From contig JAVSML010024311.1 of NCBI GenBank assembly GCA_038503035.1, forward strand, positions 830,072-894,071: a stretch of 64,000 nt of DNA. Direction: 5' to 3'. The translations under genes were made by a program, and so were the position numbers. Shown here one piece after another: positions 46,851-58,084 of this stretch (positions within the stretch are counted from its first letter, which is position 1; the number at the start of each line of letters is the position of its first letter). The stretch comes from Crocodylus rhombifer (Eukaryota > Chordata > Crocodylia > Crocodylidae). The notes beneath the pieces are model-generated. The model was not told the origin of the DNA. It made no database searches and was given only the letters and a program-made list of their open reading frames with translations.

Positions 46851-47099
46851 CTCCTCAAGTACCTCTGCACTTTTACCTGCTACATCCTCCTCCCCCCCTA
46901 CCACAGCCTGTCTCTAACACCCAGACTCCTCCATTTCTATTTTCACTGACTGGTTTTCTTGCCTGCATTGCATGCCAGCCTCTGGCTGCTTTAATATTCC
47001 TTCCATCCAGGAAGAGCACACAAATACCACTAGATGCTTCCTCATCCTGATGAAGGTTTTAAACCTGAAAGCCCATGCCTTGCAGATGGCATCCCAGGC

Positions 47100-47500
47100 A
47101 GCTAAGCTGAGCTCATCTGGAGCCTCACAACTCCACTGCAACCAGCAAGCATTAGGCCTGTCAAAGACATGATGGGTCTGAACTTTCCCCAGTCAGGACT
47201 GTGCGTGCATGTGGTGGCTGGAGGTTATGGCACCTCCTACTCACCTTTCGCTACAGAGATCCTAAGTCCTGACATTTCCTGGGGCTGCCATGCCACTGGC
47301 AGTCTCATCAGGCCTCCCAACCCTGGCAGGGTGCAGTATTAGTGGTCATGCCCAGGACCTGGAGCCTCATCCTTTCCCAGAGCCTAAGCCCATACCTCCA
47401 AGTTCATCCTGACACAGGAGCTCAGCAGAGACATGTTCTTCCCCTGCTGGCTGGTGATGCAGTGAGTGCTGCATCCAGCTCTGAGAGCAGGCCATTAAAT
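47100..47500. repeat. Internal direct repeat of the hAT, copy 2
   Basis: Partner of 45533-45925, same orientation; see that entry. It ends just before an A-rich tract (47505-47540) that follows the transposase stop. Confidence 0.8.
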
Positions 47501-47507
47501 GTTTTTT

Positions 47508-49461
47508 TTAAAAAAAAGAAATAAAAAAAAAAGAAGGAAATAGGAGCAGACAGGACAGGTGTTCCTGGGCAACTGTGGACAGATCCTGCCTCATTTGGGT
47601 GCAGGTTGCCCAATAGGCCAAGGGGTCGCAGTCCAGCGGCTCCACGTCCTTAGTGAGATAGGTAGCCACCAAAGCCTCATTGCTACCTGCCGGGGGCTGG
47701 GGTCTGGTGCATCTGGACCCCAACATTGAAGCCATGCCCTTGGCCCACATTGGCACTGGCTGGTGTGGAGGAGATTGGCTGGTGCTGGTGCTGGGAGTGC
47801 TGGCACGGGAAAGTGCATCCCCCTCGCCCACATCTCCTCGCCTCTGCCCTTCTGCCTCCCTAACTCTGTTCACCAGCATCTCTGTCCAGTGATTGAGGGT
47901 TTTGGTGCTGCCAGTGCACATGCTCCCCTTCACCCTTGGGTTGCACATGCTTGCCAGTATGTGGACTGTACTGGATCACAACAGATCCAGCTGTCTTTTG
48001 ATGCTCTTCTTCAGCCTTCTCACCAGTGCCTGCTTGTCTGGTGTCAGCGGCTTGCCCCAGCCAGGAACACTGATCCGTTGGAACTTCTCCATTTGGTTCT
48101 CAAGCTACTTCACTACGTAGATCACCTGGCTAAGAAGGACATCGCCAGTGCTGAGGGTCTTGGTTGCTTTGAGGAATGGCTTGAGGACCACCAAGATTTG
48201 GGAGATGGTACCCCACTCTGCTTTGTTAAGGGGGCTGCTGATCCCAGTCTCTCTGAACAAGGCCATCTCATGGATGGCCTTCTGTTGCTCCACCAGCCTC
48301 TTTAGCATCAGGTATGTGGAGTTCTACTGAGTCTCTACATCCTGCATTATTTTGTGCTGTGGGATGTTCAGCTCTGCCTGTTTCTCCCACAGCATCTGGC
48401 CCCCCTTGATGCTGCAGTAGCAGTAGTCCACCACCTTTCTGCATTTTTAAATCAGCTGGGTGGTAGTGATGGTGCCATTACTGGCAGTCCCTGACTATGA
48501 GGTGCAGCTTGTGTGCCACACAGTGGTTGACAAAAAAGTTGGCATCATGGACCACCTTGACTATTGTCTCCATTGTAGGTGATAATGAACCCACAGGTGA
48601 TCTCGTCCTGCCCAATGAGCCACCCCTGCAGCATGTGGTTCATGGCCACCATGACTTCCCTTGCCATGTGGGACTCATCCATCACTTCGGCTTGAAGAAG
48701 AGCCCACTGACAGCCTGACTGGTTGCACCAGTGCCCTGTGAGGGAGAGGAAGGTGTGATCTCCGCCCCAGCTGCTCCAGATGTCTGAGGTGAAGTGCAAA
48801 GCTACCTGTGGCCCTGCCTTGCACAACTCCTCCTTCAAGTACTCCCTGAATGCCTCTTACAGGGAGGGCACCCCTGTCCTGCTAAAGGTGGTGCGTGTGA
48901 GACTTGGTAGGATGGGGCCATGAGCACCATGAGTTGCCTGAACCCTGGCCACTCAACTAAGGGGAAGGGCTGGCCATTCAGAGCAAGCATCTCCCCAATG
49001 CTCTGAGTGATCTCGCTTGCTCTTGCAACGTGCCCTGCTTTGTCTGCGGCTTTCCCCCACTGCTCCAGGGTGGCTTAGCTCTGCTTCGTAGGGATGGGGG
49101 CTTTGGAGTGAGAGGGGGACTTCACTTTGGGCACGCTCCCACTGGTGCCAGGCTGAGGAGGAACAAGGGCAAGGGGGTGCTGCCTCCTGAGATGCAGCAG
49201 TATTGCCGTGGTGAAGTGTTTGACTTCCTTGCCCTGACTGATGCAATGCTGGAAGATAGCATACGTGGTATCATCTGCCACCTCAAAATGATCCTACACT
49301 ATACTACTCCACCTCTTGTGGGTTGAGGGTGGGGATTCTGCCTTACCCCACTCCTCAGCAGGCAGAGGCACAACAACAGGGGAAGCTGAGCCACCTGCCC
49401 CCACAACCTCCTTCAAACTGCCTCCCAGAGGAGACCTGGTTCTAGGAGAAATTTGAGGCAT
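47508..49461 (-). pseudogene. hAT (ZBED-type) transposase, inactivated
   Basis: The protein catalysed cut-and-paste movement of the surrounding element. From the ATG at 49461 the frame gives a Pro/Ser-rich N-terminus. A BED finger follows (DHFEVADD, then FQHC, then LLHLRRQHP), in which the first Cys is Phe. Next come TLEQWGKAADK, EITQSIGEMLALNGQPFPLV and the GFRQLM motif. RTTFSRTGVPSL leads to FTSDIWSSW with the first catalytic Asp. Then come NHCVAHKLHLIV (C-x2-H motif), NSTYLMLKRL, EWGTISQILVVLKPFLKATK and the C-terminal dimerisation block YLTKDVEPL plus DPLAYWATC. Breaks: stops at 49294-49296, 49075-49077, 48857-48859 and 48324-48326 (the last replaces the Trp of WNSTY), and frameshifts near 48895 and 48575. 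The TDN region with the second Asp reads TYNGDN. About 650 codons is normal for the family. Confidence 0.92.
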
Positions 49462-49854
49462 GTGGAGCAAAACTCAGATTACCTCTCATCCCCCAGAATT
49501 TCTTTTGCTAGGGTGCTCAGGTCACTTACACTAGGAGAAGAAATTGGGGTGGAGGAGACTGCCATGATGGTGCTGTTGGCTATTTCTGCTGTTAGGGGAG
49601 GTGGTGCAGGTGCAGGGACAGGTACTGCTCCCACCTTCTTCCTCCCACTGGCAGCAGAAGACTCATCACTGCCAGGTAAGAGGATGTGTCTATGTTTGGG
49701 AGGATAGGGGGGACTTGTATCTCTAGTTCTCCTCCTACATCCTCTAGCTCCTCTCCCTCCCTTGTCTTCTGGCACCTGCCTTTCCAGCATACTTCGTATT
49801 AATCTTTCCTGTGCTGGAAAATGTGTCTGTGTGTGCGCATAGCTGTAATATCTC

Positions 49855-50010
49855 TTCTCTGTGTGTGTGTAACTAACAGTAATATCTCTTCTTCTTCTCT
49901 GATTACTGTACGTGTCTGACTTCTTCTCTGTTGTGCTTACTGTATCTGTGTGTAATTAATAATATTAATACCTCTTCTTCTTCTCTGTGTATGTGTGTGA
50001 GTGTGTATAA
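49855..50010. repeat. TCTTCTTCTCTGTGTGTG-type imperfect tandem repeat
   Basis: Three or four imperfect units combine TCTCTTCTTCTTCTCTG with TGTGTGTAA or TACTGTA segments. It lies upstream of the transposase start, inside the hAT. Confidence 0.65.
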
Positions 50011-50328
50011 TGTATGTGCTTTCCTGCACAGTGATGGATCACACTGCTAGGGAAAACATAGCTTTCTTTTTAAAAAGTGTGTAGGGAAAAAAAAACCCAA
50101 GAACAAATGAGAGGTTTTTGGGGGAAGAATAAGTTGAAAGAAATGGATTGGATAGGGATAAGTACAGGGATTCTAGGCAAGAGTAATTAATAAGCTGTAT
50201 CCAGTCCTTTCCAAGAACAGAAACTATCAGGAGAATGACTAGGAAGCCAAGCCAGTCTAGTACCTTTCAGATGCTGTTGCTCAGGCAGAAACAGCTCACA
50301 AAAGGGACAGAAAGGCTGCAGACAGAGG

Positions 50329-50336
50329 CTTATATG
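50329..50336 (-). promoter_or_regulatory. TATA-like CATATAAG upstream of the transposase
   Basis: Read on the minus strand in GAAACAGCATATAAGCCTC, about 0.87 kb before the transposase ATG. It is conserved in the MITE at 35889-35896. Candidate transposase promoter; no transcript evidence. Confidence 0.35.
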
Positions 50337-50632
50337 CTGTTTCTACATCCCTCCCCCAGAGCACTGGATTGGAAGGGGACTCAGGGAAAGATCACAGTCA
50401 CTGGCCAGTTACAGATGTCAGTCTCTCTCTCCCTGCTCCTCCTCCTTCTTCTCAGTTTCTGTTCCCCTGACTGCCTTCTGAATCTCCAAATCTTTTTCTG
50501 AATCTTTTCCAAATCAATTCAAAGGGTCCGAACTGATTTGGAGGTTTATTTTTCCCCCAAATCAATTCAGATTCAGTGATTAAGCCTCCAAATTGGGCCA
50601 AATCTTCTTTGAATCAAATTGGCAACTGAAGC

Positions 50633-50646
50633 TTTGCACACTCCTA
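50633..50646 (-). repeat. hAT right terminal inverted repeat
   Basis: TTTGCACACTCCTA on the plus strand. Matches the right end of the element at 18414-19162 and resembles the left ends at 35591 and 39589. Confidence 0.85.
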
Positions 50647-52258
50647 GTACTCAATGCCTTTTTCACCTCAGTCTTCACAGGCAAGGTCAGCTCCCATACT
50701 ATGATATATGATGGCACAGTTTGGGAAGGAGGTGATCAGCCAACAGTGGCAAAAGAATAGGTTAGGGACTATTTAGAAAAGCCGGATTTGTACAAGTCCA
50801 TGGGGCTGGACAGGATGCACCCAAGGTTGCTGAAGGAGTTGGCCAATGTGTTTGCAGAGCTGCTGGCCATCATCTTTAAAAACTCAGGGTGATTGGGAGA
50901 GGTCCCAGACAATTGAAAGAGAGCAGATATAGTGCCCATCTTTTAAAGAAGGGGAGAAAGAGGATCCAGGGAACTATATATTGGTTAGCCTCACCTTAGT
51001 CCTGGGAAAAATAATGAAGTAGGCACTCAAGGAATCCATTTCTAAGTATTGGAGGAGTAAAAGGTGATTAAGAACAGTCAGCATGGATTCACCAAGGGCA
51101 AGTCATGCCTGACCAACCTGATTGCCTTCAATAATAAGATGACTGGCTTTGTGAATACAGGGAGACCAGTGCATGTGATATACTTTGACTTTAGCAAGAC
51201 TTTTGGTATGGTCTCCCACAACATTCTCACCAGCAAGCTAATGAAGTATGAGGTGGATGAATGGACTTTAAAGTGGATAGAAAACTGGCTGGATCGTTGG
51301 ACTCAGAGGGTAGTAGTCAATGGCTCAATGTATAGTTGGCAGCCAGGTTCAAGTGGAGTGCCCCAGGGGTTGGTTCTGTGGCCAGTTTTGTTCAATATTT
51401 TCATGAGTGACCTGGAAGATGGCATAGAATGCATCCTTAGCAAGTTTGCAGATGACACCAAACTCTGTGGAATAGTAGGGAAGGGCTGGAGGGTAGGGCT
51501 AGGATTCAGAGAGACCTTGACAAATTGGAGGACTGGACCAAAAGAAACCTCATGAGGTTCAATAAGAAGTGAAAAGTCCTGCACTTAGGACAGAACAATT
51601 CCATGCACTGGTACAGGCTGGGTGCTGACTGGCTAAGCAGCAACTCTGTACAAAAGGACTTGGGGTTACAGTGGACAGTAAGCTGAATATGAGCCAACAG
51701 TGCGTCATTGTTGCGAAGAAAGCTAATGGCATACTGGGCTGCATTAGTAAGGCCAGCAGATTAAGGGAAGTAATTATTCCCCTCTATCTGGTAGTGGTGA
51801 GACCACACCTGGAGTATTGTGTCCAGTTTTGGGCCACCCACTACAGAAAGGATGTGGACAAGTTGAAGAGAGTCCAGTGGAAGGCAACAAAGCTATTAGG
51901 GGGCTGGGGCATATAACTTATGAGAAGACTTGATGGAACTGGGCTTATTTAGTCTGGAGAAGAGAAGACTGAGGGGGTAGAGGGGATTTAATATCAGCCT
52001 TCAACTACCTGAAGAGTAGCTCCAAAGAGAATGTACCTAAACTGTTTGCAGTGGTGGCAGAAGAAGGAGCAATGGTCTCAAGTTGTAGCAAGGGAAGTTG
52101 AGGTTGGATATTAGCAAAAACTTTCTCAGTAGGGGGGTAATAAAGCATTGGAACAGGTTACCCAGAAAACACCGTCCCTCCTCTATAATAGGAGCATTCA
52201 TTTGAAACTGATAGAAACTGGCATGAGACAAGAATAGACGGAAGTCAGACAAAGTTGA
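50647..52258 (+). mobile_element. Younger CR1, main piece, ORF2 reverse-transcriptase region
   Basis: Continues the CR1 of 45040-45128 after the hAT. From 50655 it encodes NAFFTSVFTGKVSSH, later the thumb-proximal [15 protein letters not shown], and the RT motifs [12 protein letters not shown] (motif A; the usual AFD is TFG), [15 protein letters not shown] (motif B) and KFADDTKL (motif C). Then come [20 protein letters not shown] and LGLFSLEKRR-like sequence in another frame. Stops and frameshifts (for example after 51555) make it inactive. The ending near 52258 is approximate. The hAT insertion is younger than this LINE. Confidence 0.93.
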
Positions 52259-52259
52259 A

Positions 52260-54165
52260 GGGTTGGGTGCAAGTGGCTTTGTTTTATATTCTCTCTATAT
52301 AATTAATCGAAACATATTAATCTGTACCTATACCATATATCATACCATGAATTGTCTTTTTAAAACTTCAATCTTGTGTAGCTTTTTTATCAAAAAATAA
52401 AATCTTGTGACTGAAAAAGTATATCTTACTGACTTTATAGGATTTCATTTAACATGTATAGTATAAAGTTCCATTTTGAAAAGGGTCTTTATATAAGAGA
52501 GGTTATCTCATCAATCAAACTCTTCCTGTGCAAGTATTGTAAATAATAAATTTATGCCACATGTGTGGCTGGAAGAAGGATGAAATAAAACCCTATTGCC
52601 ATGCAGTCAAAATGTGGCTGAGATAACCTCTTATTCCAGTCCAGCCTATTGGGTTCAGCAAAAATGGTCAAACAATATTCATCAATTATTCTTTTAGGCT
52701 TCAGATGACAGACTTTCATTTGGAGCTATGAATCCACTTATATTACGTTTTCTCTGTGAACAGACAAAGCTGGTAAGCATCTTGTGGAAGGTGTGGAGTA
52801 ACTTCAGTTCCCATTGAGGAGTCAGGGCCCCAGTTCATTAAAATAGGTTTTGAATTACTCAGACTAATGTTACAAAGCCACAAACTTTATGAAAAACATC
52901 ACACAGGAAGTGTAATAGAAATGTAATGAACCTCAAAGTGCTTTCTTAGTTAGGATCCAATTCTAATGTGCAAATGAATGGAGCAGTGCCCTTGATTGCT
53001 ACTGGTAAAACATGTAACTTGAAAGTCAAGATTTTCAGACCATTTCCAAATATCCATTCCATACTTTACATCCTATGTTTCCTTTACAGTGAAATTCAGC
53101 CCCTTAAGGTGATGGCTCAATGATTCCAGTATGTATGTCTGCAGCGAAACCAATTACGGCCACTGACAGCCAAAAAAGGAAGGAATTGGACACTGTAATG
53201 TTAAAGTAGGAGGAAAGGCTATGTCATTTTTATAAGATACAGCTAGACTTTCCACTTATGACTTCCAGATCCTTTTTCTCTCTTGGAAGCCCTGGTACTC
53301 ATTAAATAGTCACACCAACTAAATATCACCAGGATTTTCAAATATGTTAAACTATTACAGTTGATTCATCATCATGTAACTAGATTTGAAAACTAGATCT
53401 GAGACATATTATTACTAAATTATTCATTAGGAAAAGAATATTAAAATATATTACTTTTCAATATATTTGCAAATAAAAGCACCACACTTAGCTCATTACC
53501 ATTACTGATAAGGAAGCATATTATCTGTTTTCATGAGGATTATAACTATTAGTAGCTATCAAATAAATATTATAACTTGTCATATTCATATGCAGATATG
53601 ACATCTTTAAGAATGCTTGTGAATGTGTTGTTGTAGTAAGTTATTTACTGTCCTTTTGCTAAAAATGTTTTAGTCATCAAGTCAAGCAACAAAACAATAA
53701 ATTAAGTGCCCAGCCACACAACCTCAAGGTCAAACAGTTGAAGTAAACAATTTAAAATAACTACAGAATAACCTGTACTTTGGCATAAGAGAATAAAATA
53801 AGAATAAATTCAGGAGAACAGTGTATGTGACTTCTTTGCGACAGTGTAACAAATGAACACAAAGACCTAAGCCATAGCCTTCCTCTAAGACATTGCCATA
53901 GCAAGTGTGAAAATTAATCATCCTATATTGGAGAGCAATCCAAATCCACTCAAGGGGATGCATCTCTCTACTGACTTGATAATAGGTAGCCTTTACCAGT
54001 CCTACTCCACGCACTCTTTCCTGCTCTTGGGAGGAAGGAGGAAGATGTCTAAGGGTAGAAACAAATATCACCTCATGTTTCATTTGTACTGCCATATCAG
54101 TTTTATGGCAGCAAGAATGCTGAGGAAATAGATATCTCTACTCTTCATTGCCCACATATGTGGCA
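52260..54165. other. AT-rich non-coding stretch, no gene seen
   Basis: Nothing recognisable on either strand. Confidence 0.5.
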
Positions 54166-54169
54166 CAAC

Positions 54170-54480
54170 AAAATATACTAATAAATTCTACTGCTTTGTT
54201 ATAGCCAGCATCTATTTGGTCTGTGGTGATAGAGTATGGGTAGTCACCAGTACTACAAACCACTCCAAGCACGTGCTCTGGAGGCTTGATTGGCTCCCAA
54301 AGCACCTGCCTGGCTTTCCCCACTTACTGAGATGTAGCTTAGGTGCATGACTCCACAAGCAGATAAAGCCTGGTGGTTAGGGCCCTTTCTTGGAAAGTGA
54401 AAGATGTAAGTTTAAACCCATTCTCTCTGAGGAAGGCCAGAAACTCAGGTCCCCTCACTCTTTGGGCAAGTGCCTGTGAC
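54170..54480. repeat. SINE-like repeat, related in part to 57590-57780
   Basis: GTGCTCTGGAGGCTTGA followed by a GGCTCCCAAAGC block corresponds to GTGCTCTGGAGGCTTGA with GGCCCTCAAA near 57709, and the preceding CTGCTTTGTTATAGCCAG to CTGCTTTATTGCAGTGG. At 54370-54430, GCCTGGTGGTTAGGGCC and GTAAGTTTAAACCC resemble the A and B boxes of a tRNA-derived SINE (box B usually GGTTCAAATCC). The family name is not known to me. Confidence 0.45.
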
Positions 54481-54499
54481 TGCTGAATAGTTCCTTGGG

Positions 54500-55355
54500 T
54501 TTTCCTTTTCTGGGACATATGTATAATTAAGATGTTTCTCAAACAGGATGGGATTGAATGACGTTATCACCTCTGTGGGACACCTTGACTATGTCTAGAA
54601 GGCCAGAATACAGACATCTAGATGTCCTAGCGTCTTGGTAGCTGTTGTACAGGATAAATCAGGGTTATGTTTAGATGCCTAATGGCTTCTTAAAGGCCTC
54701 TTAGAGATGGATTTGGAGTTTCTGGAAAGATATGGTTGTCTTTGAAGATGGTGTAGTTATTAGATATTTAAGAATAGAGTCAATTTTTATAGTTATACTG
54801 TAGTTTCAATGCTTCTACTTCTTCCTTTAGCCAAAAGTGTAGAGGGATAACAGTAAAAAAATCAGTTAAGTCAATTCTTCTTTTTCAGATCTCAAGAGAA
54901 GTTTTGAATTGGGTAAGTTTGTACTTTGCTTTCTACGGTTAGTGGCTCCCAGTACAAGAACATTAAAGAAAGATAATCCATATGAAACTGCACATTATTC
55001 AGGGTTGGAATTGTAACTGATCACAGAAATAGCTTAATTTGAAAAAAATGTATTTCTCATCAGCATGTTTCGTCATATGCTAATTTTCAGAACCACAAAT
55101 GAAAAACATTTAACTTTGAAAAATCAAAATAAAGGACAAATATATAGGAAATAATTAAATTATTTCTCAGGCCATGTAAGAACACTGGTTACTTATTAGG
55201 CTACTACCAAAGGCAACCCTGTCTCAAACAAGAGTGAAGATAATATGAGGTCCTGTATAAATACCATCTCAATATGCACCTTGCATATAAAACACAAAAG
55301 TAACTTAAAAGTTAATTAATAGGACTTTTTCAACTAGTTACTTCTAATAATGTTG
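54500..55355. other. Non-coding stretch, no gene seen
   Basis: Nothing recognisable on either strand. Confidence 0.5.
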
Positions 55356-55359
55356 GAAA

Positions 55360-56731
55360 GTGGATCCAGCAAACTACAGGCCCATCAGCCTGATGTCTAT
55401 CGCAGGGAAGATCCTAGAAAAGATTATCAAAGAGACCATTCTCAACAGACTGGCCGATGGCAAAATCCTGAGGGATAGCCAGCACGGGGTTTTTCATGGG
55501 TAGGTCTTGCTTGACCAATCTTATTTCCTTTGATGACCAGGTGACCTATCACCTGGAAAAGGGGAAAGAGATTGATATCATATATCTTGACTTTAAAAAA
55601 GCCTTTGATTTGGTATCCCATGATCACCTCTTAGCAAAACTGGCCAACTGCGGCTTCAGCTTCTCCATGATCCGCTGGCTGGGGATTGGCTACATGGTTG
55701 GAACCAGAGAATGGTGGGTTACGGAAGGCAATCATTGTGGTGCCCTGTGACCAGTGGGGTCCCTCAAGGCTCTGTCCTTGGGCCTATATTGTTCAACATC
55801 TTCATTGATGATGTGGACATTGGTGTCAGAAGCAGACTGGCCAAGTTCACCGATGATACCAAACTTTGGGGTAAAGCATCCACACCTGAGGACAGGAGGG
55901 CAATCCAGGCTGACCTTGACAGGCTCAGCAAATGGGCAGCTGAGAACCTGATGGTGTTTAACACTGAAAAATGCAAGTTTCTCCACCTTGGGAGGAAAAA
56001 CCTGCAGCATCCTTATAGGCTCGGCAGTGCCACGCTGGGTAGCGCTTCGGATGAAAGGGACTTGAGCGTCATAATTGACCACAAGATGAACATAAGCCTT
56101 GTGATGCTGCAGCTAGTAAAGCAAGCAAAACACTGGCTTGCATCCATAGATGCTTCTTAAGCAAATCCCAGGATGTCATTCTCCTGCTGTACTCGGCCTT
56201 GGTGAGGCCGCAGCTGGAGTACTGCGTCCAGTTTTGGGCTCTACAATTCAAAAAGGATGTGGAGAAGCTTGAGAGAGTCCAGAGGAGAGCCATGCACATA
56301 ATCAGAGGTCAGGAAAACAGACCGTATGATGATAGGCTGAGAGCTATGGGACTCTTCAGCCTGGAAAAGCACAGGCTCAGGGGTGATCTGGTGGCCACCA
56401 GAAATTTATCAGGGGTGCTCATCAGGATTTGGGGGAACATCTGTTCACCAGAGAGCCCCAAGGGATGACAAGATCAAACAATCACAAACTCCTCCATGAC
56501 TGTTTCTGGCTGGACATAAGGAAGAACTTTACTGTCCGAGCCCCCAAGGTTTGGAATAGACTGCCACCCGAGGCGGTTCAAGCACCTACTTTGAACGCCT
56601 TCCAGAGACATTTGGATGTCTATCTTTCTGGGATCCTATAACCCCTGCTGACTTCCTGCCCTTTGGGCAGGGGGCTGGACTCAATGATCTTCTGAGGTCC
56701 CTTCCAGCCCTAATGTCTATGAATCTATGAC
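55360..56731 (+). mobile_element. CR1 LINE, 1.4 kb, RT domain to 3' terminus
   Basis: It starts in the fingers region (NYRPISLMSIAGKILEKII). It carries SQHGFFMGRSCLTNLI, motif A YLDFKKAFDLVSH, motif B SGVPQGSVLGPILFN, motif C KFTDDTKLWG (usual A of FADD is T), the [13 protein letters not shown] block and the C-terminus NFTVRAPKVWNRLPPEA, ending in LSGIL then a stop at 56641. The 3' UTR and the terminal AATGTCTATGAATCTATGA repeat complete the 3' end. It is 5'-truncated with frameshifts near 55730 and 56150 and between 56400 and 56460. The best-preserved LINE in the window, but inactive. Confidence 0.95.
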
Positions 56732-56734
56732 CCA

Positions 56735-57585
56735 AAAATGCTAAATTATTTATAAACATAGTCACATTCATTCAGACATTGTTATTATTTATATAATTTA
56801 CATACACCACAATTTTGAGTGTGGGCATATGTAGCAATTAAACCACTCCCACATTGGGAGCAGGTTCACAATTGTCATGGGTTGGAGTACCAACACATAC
56901 AGTGCTCTAGCATACTAAGTAGGAGGGTCACATTATAGGTGCTGAAGTACTGTGGGTCCGACACCAGGGGGTGGGACTGAACACCCAGTACAGCATTCCT
57001 GGCAGTGGGCAAGTGTGCTTACACCCACACTTGGATGATCCCAGTGGGTTTGGTGCAGGTGACCTCTGGCTGGGGACATTTTCACTGTACTGCTTTCACT
57101 TTTCACCTAACTATGAACCCGATAAACTTTAATAGCCAGCTACTGACTTAAGTCTGCAATGTACTAGCCTGGACACAGAGTGGGGGAGTGCTTTGACTCA
57201 GGCTTTTGGATTCCCAGGAGTTATGGGGAGAGAGCATGATGAAGGGCCACAGCTGAGTATGCAACAAAGATGGGTGATTGATAAAAAGCACCAAAAAAGG
57301 GAAAACAAAAGGGGAATTAGAGTTCTGGCTGCATGCCAGAGTGGCTAGTTTCAGCAGTGGTGGTGTGAGGAGAGATGCGGCGTGGGATTCCTGAAGGACC
57401 GACCAGTCCTGTCACAGAATGTTTTGTGTCTGAACATAACACTGACCTGATGCATACCTGATTTTTCAGGTGGAAACAGATGTTGTCTGACGTCCCATTT
57501 TTGCCAGCCTGAAAACTTTTATGGTAGCCCAAATGCTGAGCAAACAGATGTTGAGACCTTTTGTTGTGCTACATGAAAGGAAAAT
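56735..57585. other. Non-coding stretch, possibly an unidentified repeat
   Basis: Contains GGTGCTGAAGTACTGTGGG and other GC-moderate sequence that could be part of an LTR or DNA element. No ends were found and no gene seen. Confidence 0.35.
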
Positions 57586-57589
57586 CAGT

Positions 57590-57780
57590 GGCCCAACAAA
57601 AGATGCTTATAGACTCTGCTGCTTTATTGCAGTGGACATCTATTACCTCTGTGGCAGAAGACTACAAGCAATCTGAGCTGCATACACTCTCCTACCACCC
57701 TAGGCAGGTGCTCTGGAGGCTTGAGAGGCCCTCAAACCTTCACAGCACTTGCCTACTTTCTCTGCTTACAGAAAGGTACC
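57590..57780. repeat. Second copy of the 54170-54320 repeat
   Basis: Shares CTGCTGCTTTATTGCAG-like, GTGCTCTGGAGGCTTGA and CAGCACTTGCCTACTTTC / AGCACCTGCCTGGCTTTCCC blocks in the same order. Confidence 0.5.
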
Positions 57781-57799
57781 CCAGGGAATCTTGGGGTGC

Positions 57800-58000
57800 C
57801 CCTCTGTAAATATAGAAATCTGGGGTTCCCCGCTCAGTCAGACTTATGTCCTGTGTCTGGCTGGGCAGGGAAAGTCCCTTCCCTGCTTATCCAGACCCAT
57901 ACCCTGGGTCTGGCTGGGCATAGAAAAGCCCTGCTCAGTCTGATCCATCCCCAGTTATCACCAGGGATGGGTTTGGCTGAGCAGCAGAAGCAGGGAGATC
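57800..58000. repeat. Imperfect tandem repeat, about 50-70 bp units
   Basis: Recurring CCCTGCTCAGTCTGATCC / CCCGCTCAGTCAGACTTA and TCTGGCTGGGCAGGGAAAG / TCTGGCTGGGCATAGAAAAG units. Three divergent copies. Confidence 0.6.
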
Positions 58001-58084
58001 ACAGAACCCCTTGTCACACACCATTAAGGGTGAGAGAAGTAGAGATGTATGTTCTACCCATTGAAGCAGATTAGCTGTGCTGCA

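Larger units (their letters stand above)
45129..50646 (-). mobile_element. hAT DNA transposon, 5,518 bp, with 8-bp TSD and decayed transposase
   Basis: Identical 8-bp copies of GTACTCAA lie at 45121-45128 and 50647-50654. The element begins TAGGCCTGTGTGAA, and its other end read on the minus strand begins TAGGAGTGTGCAAA, about 10 of 14 bases matching. An 8-bp duplication plus TAGG-type ends is the hAT signature. The outer few hundred bases carry many GATTCGGAGATT / GAATCAAATT motifs in both orientations, probable transposase-binding repeats. The transposase lies on the minus strand at 47508-49461. The region 45450-47500 downstream of it holds GC-rich sequence and an internal direct repeat. 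The insertion splits a CR1. Confidence 0.95.

Noticed and set aside
47680..48718. Plus-strand frames of 60-180 codons
   Set aside because: Antisense shadows of the minus-strand hAT transposase.
54344..54430. tRNA gene
   Set aside because: A- and B-box-like motifs are present but no cloverleaf could be formed by eye; better explained as a SINE-like remnant.
57800..58000. CRISPR-like array
   Set aside because: Units are imperfect tandem repeats without regular unique spacers, in a vertebrate context.
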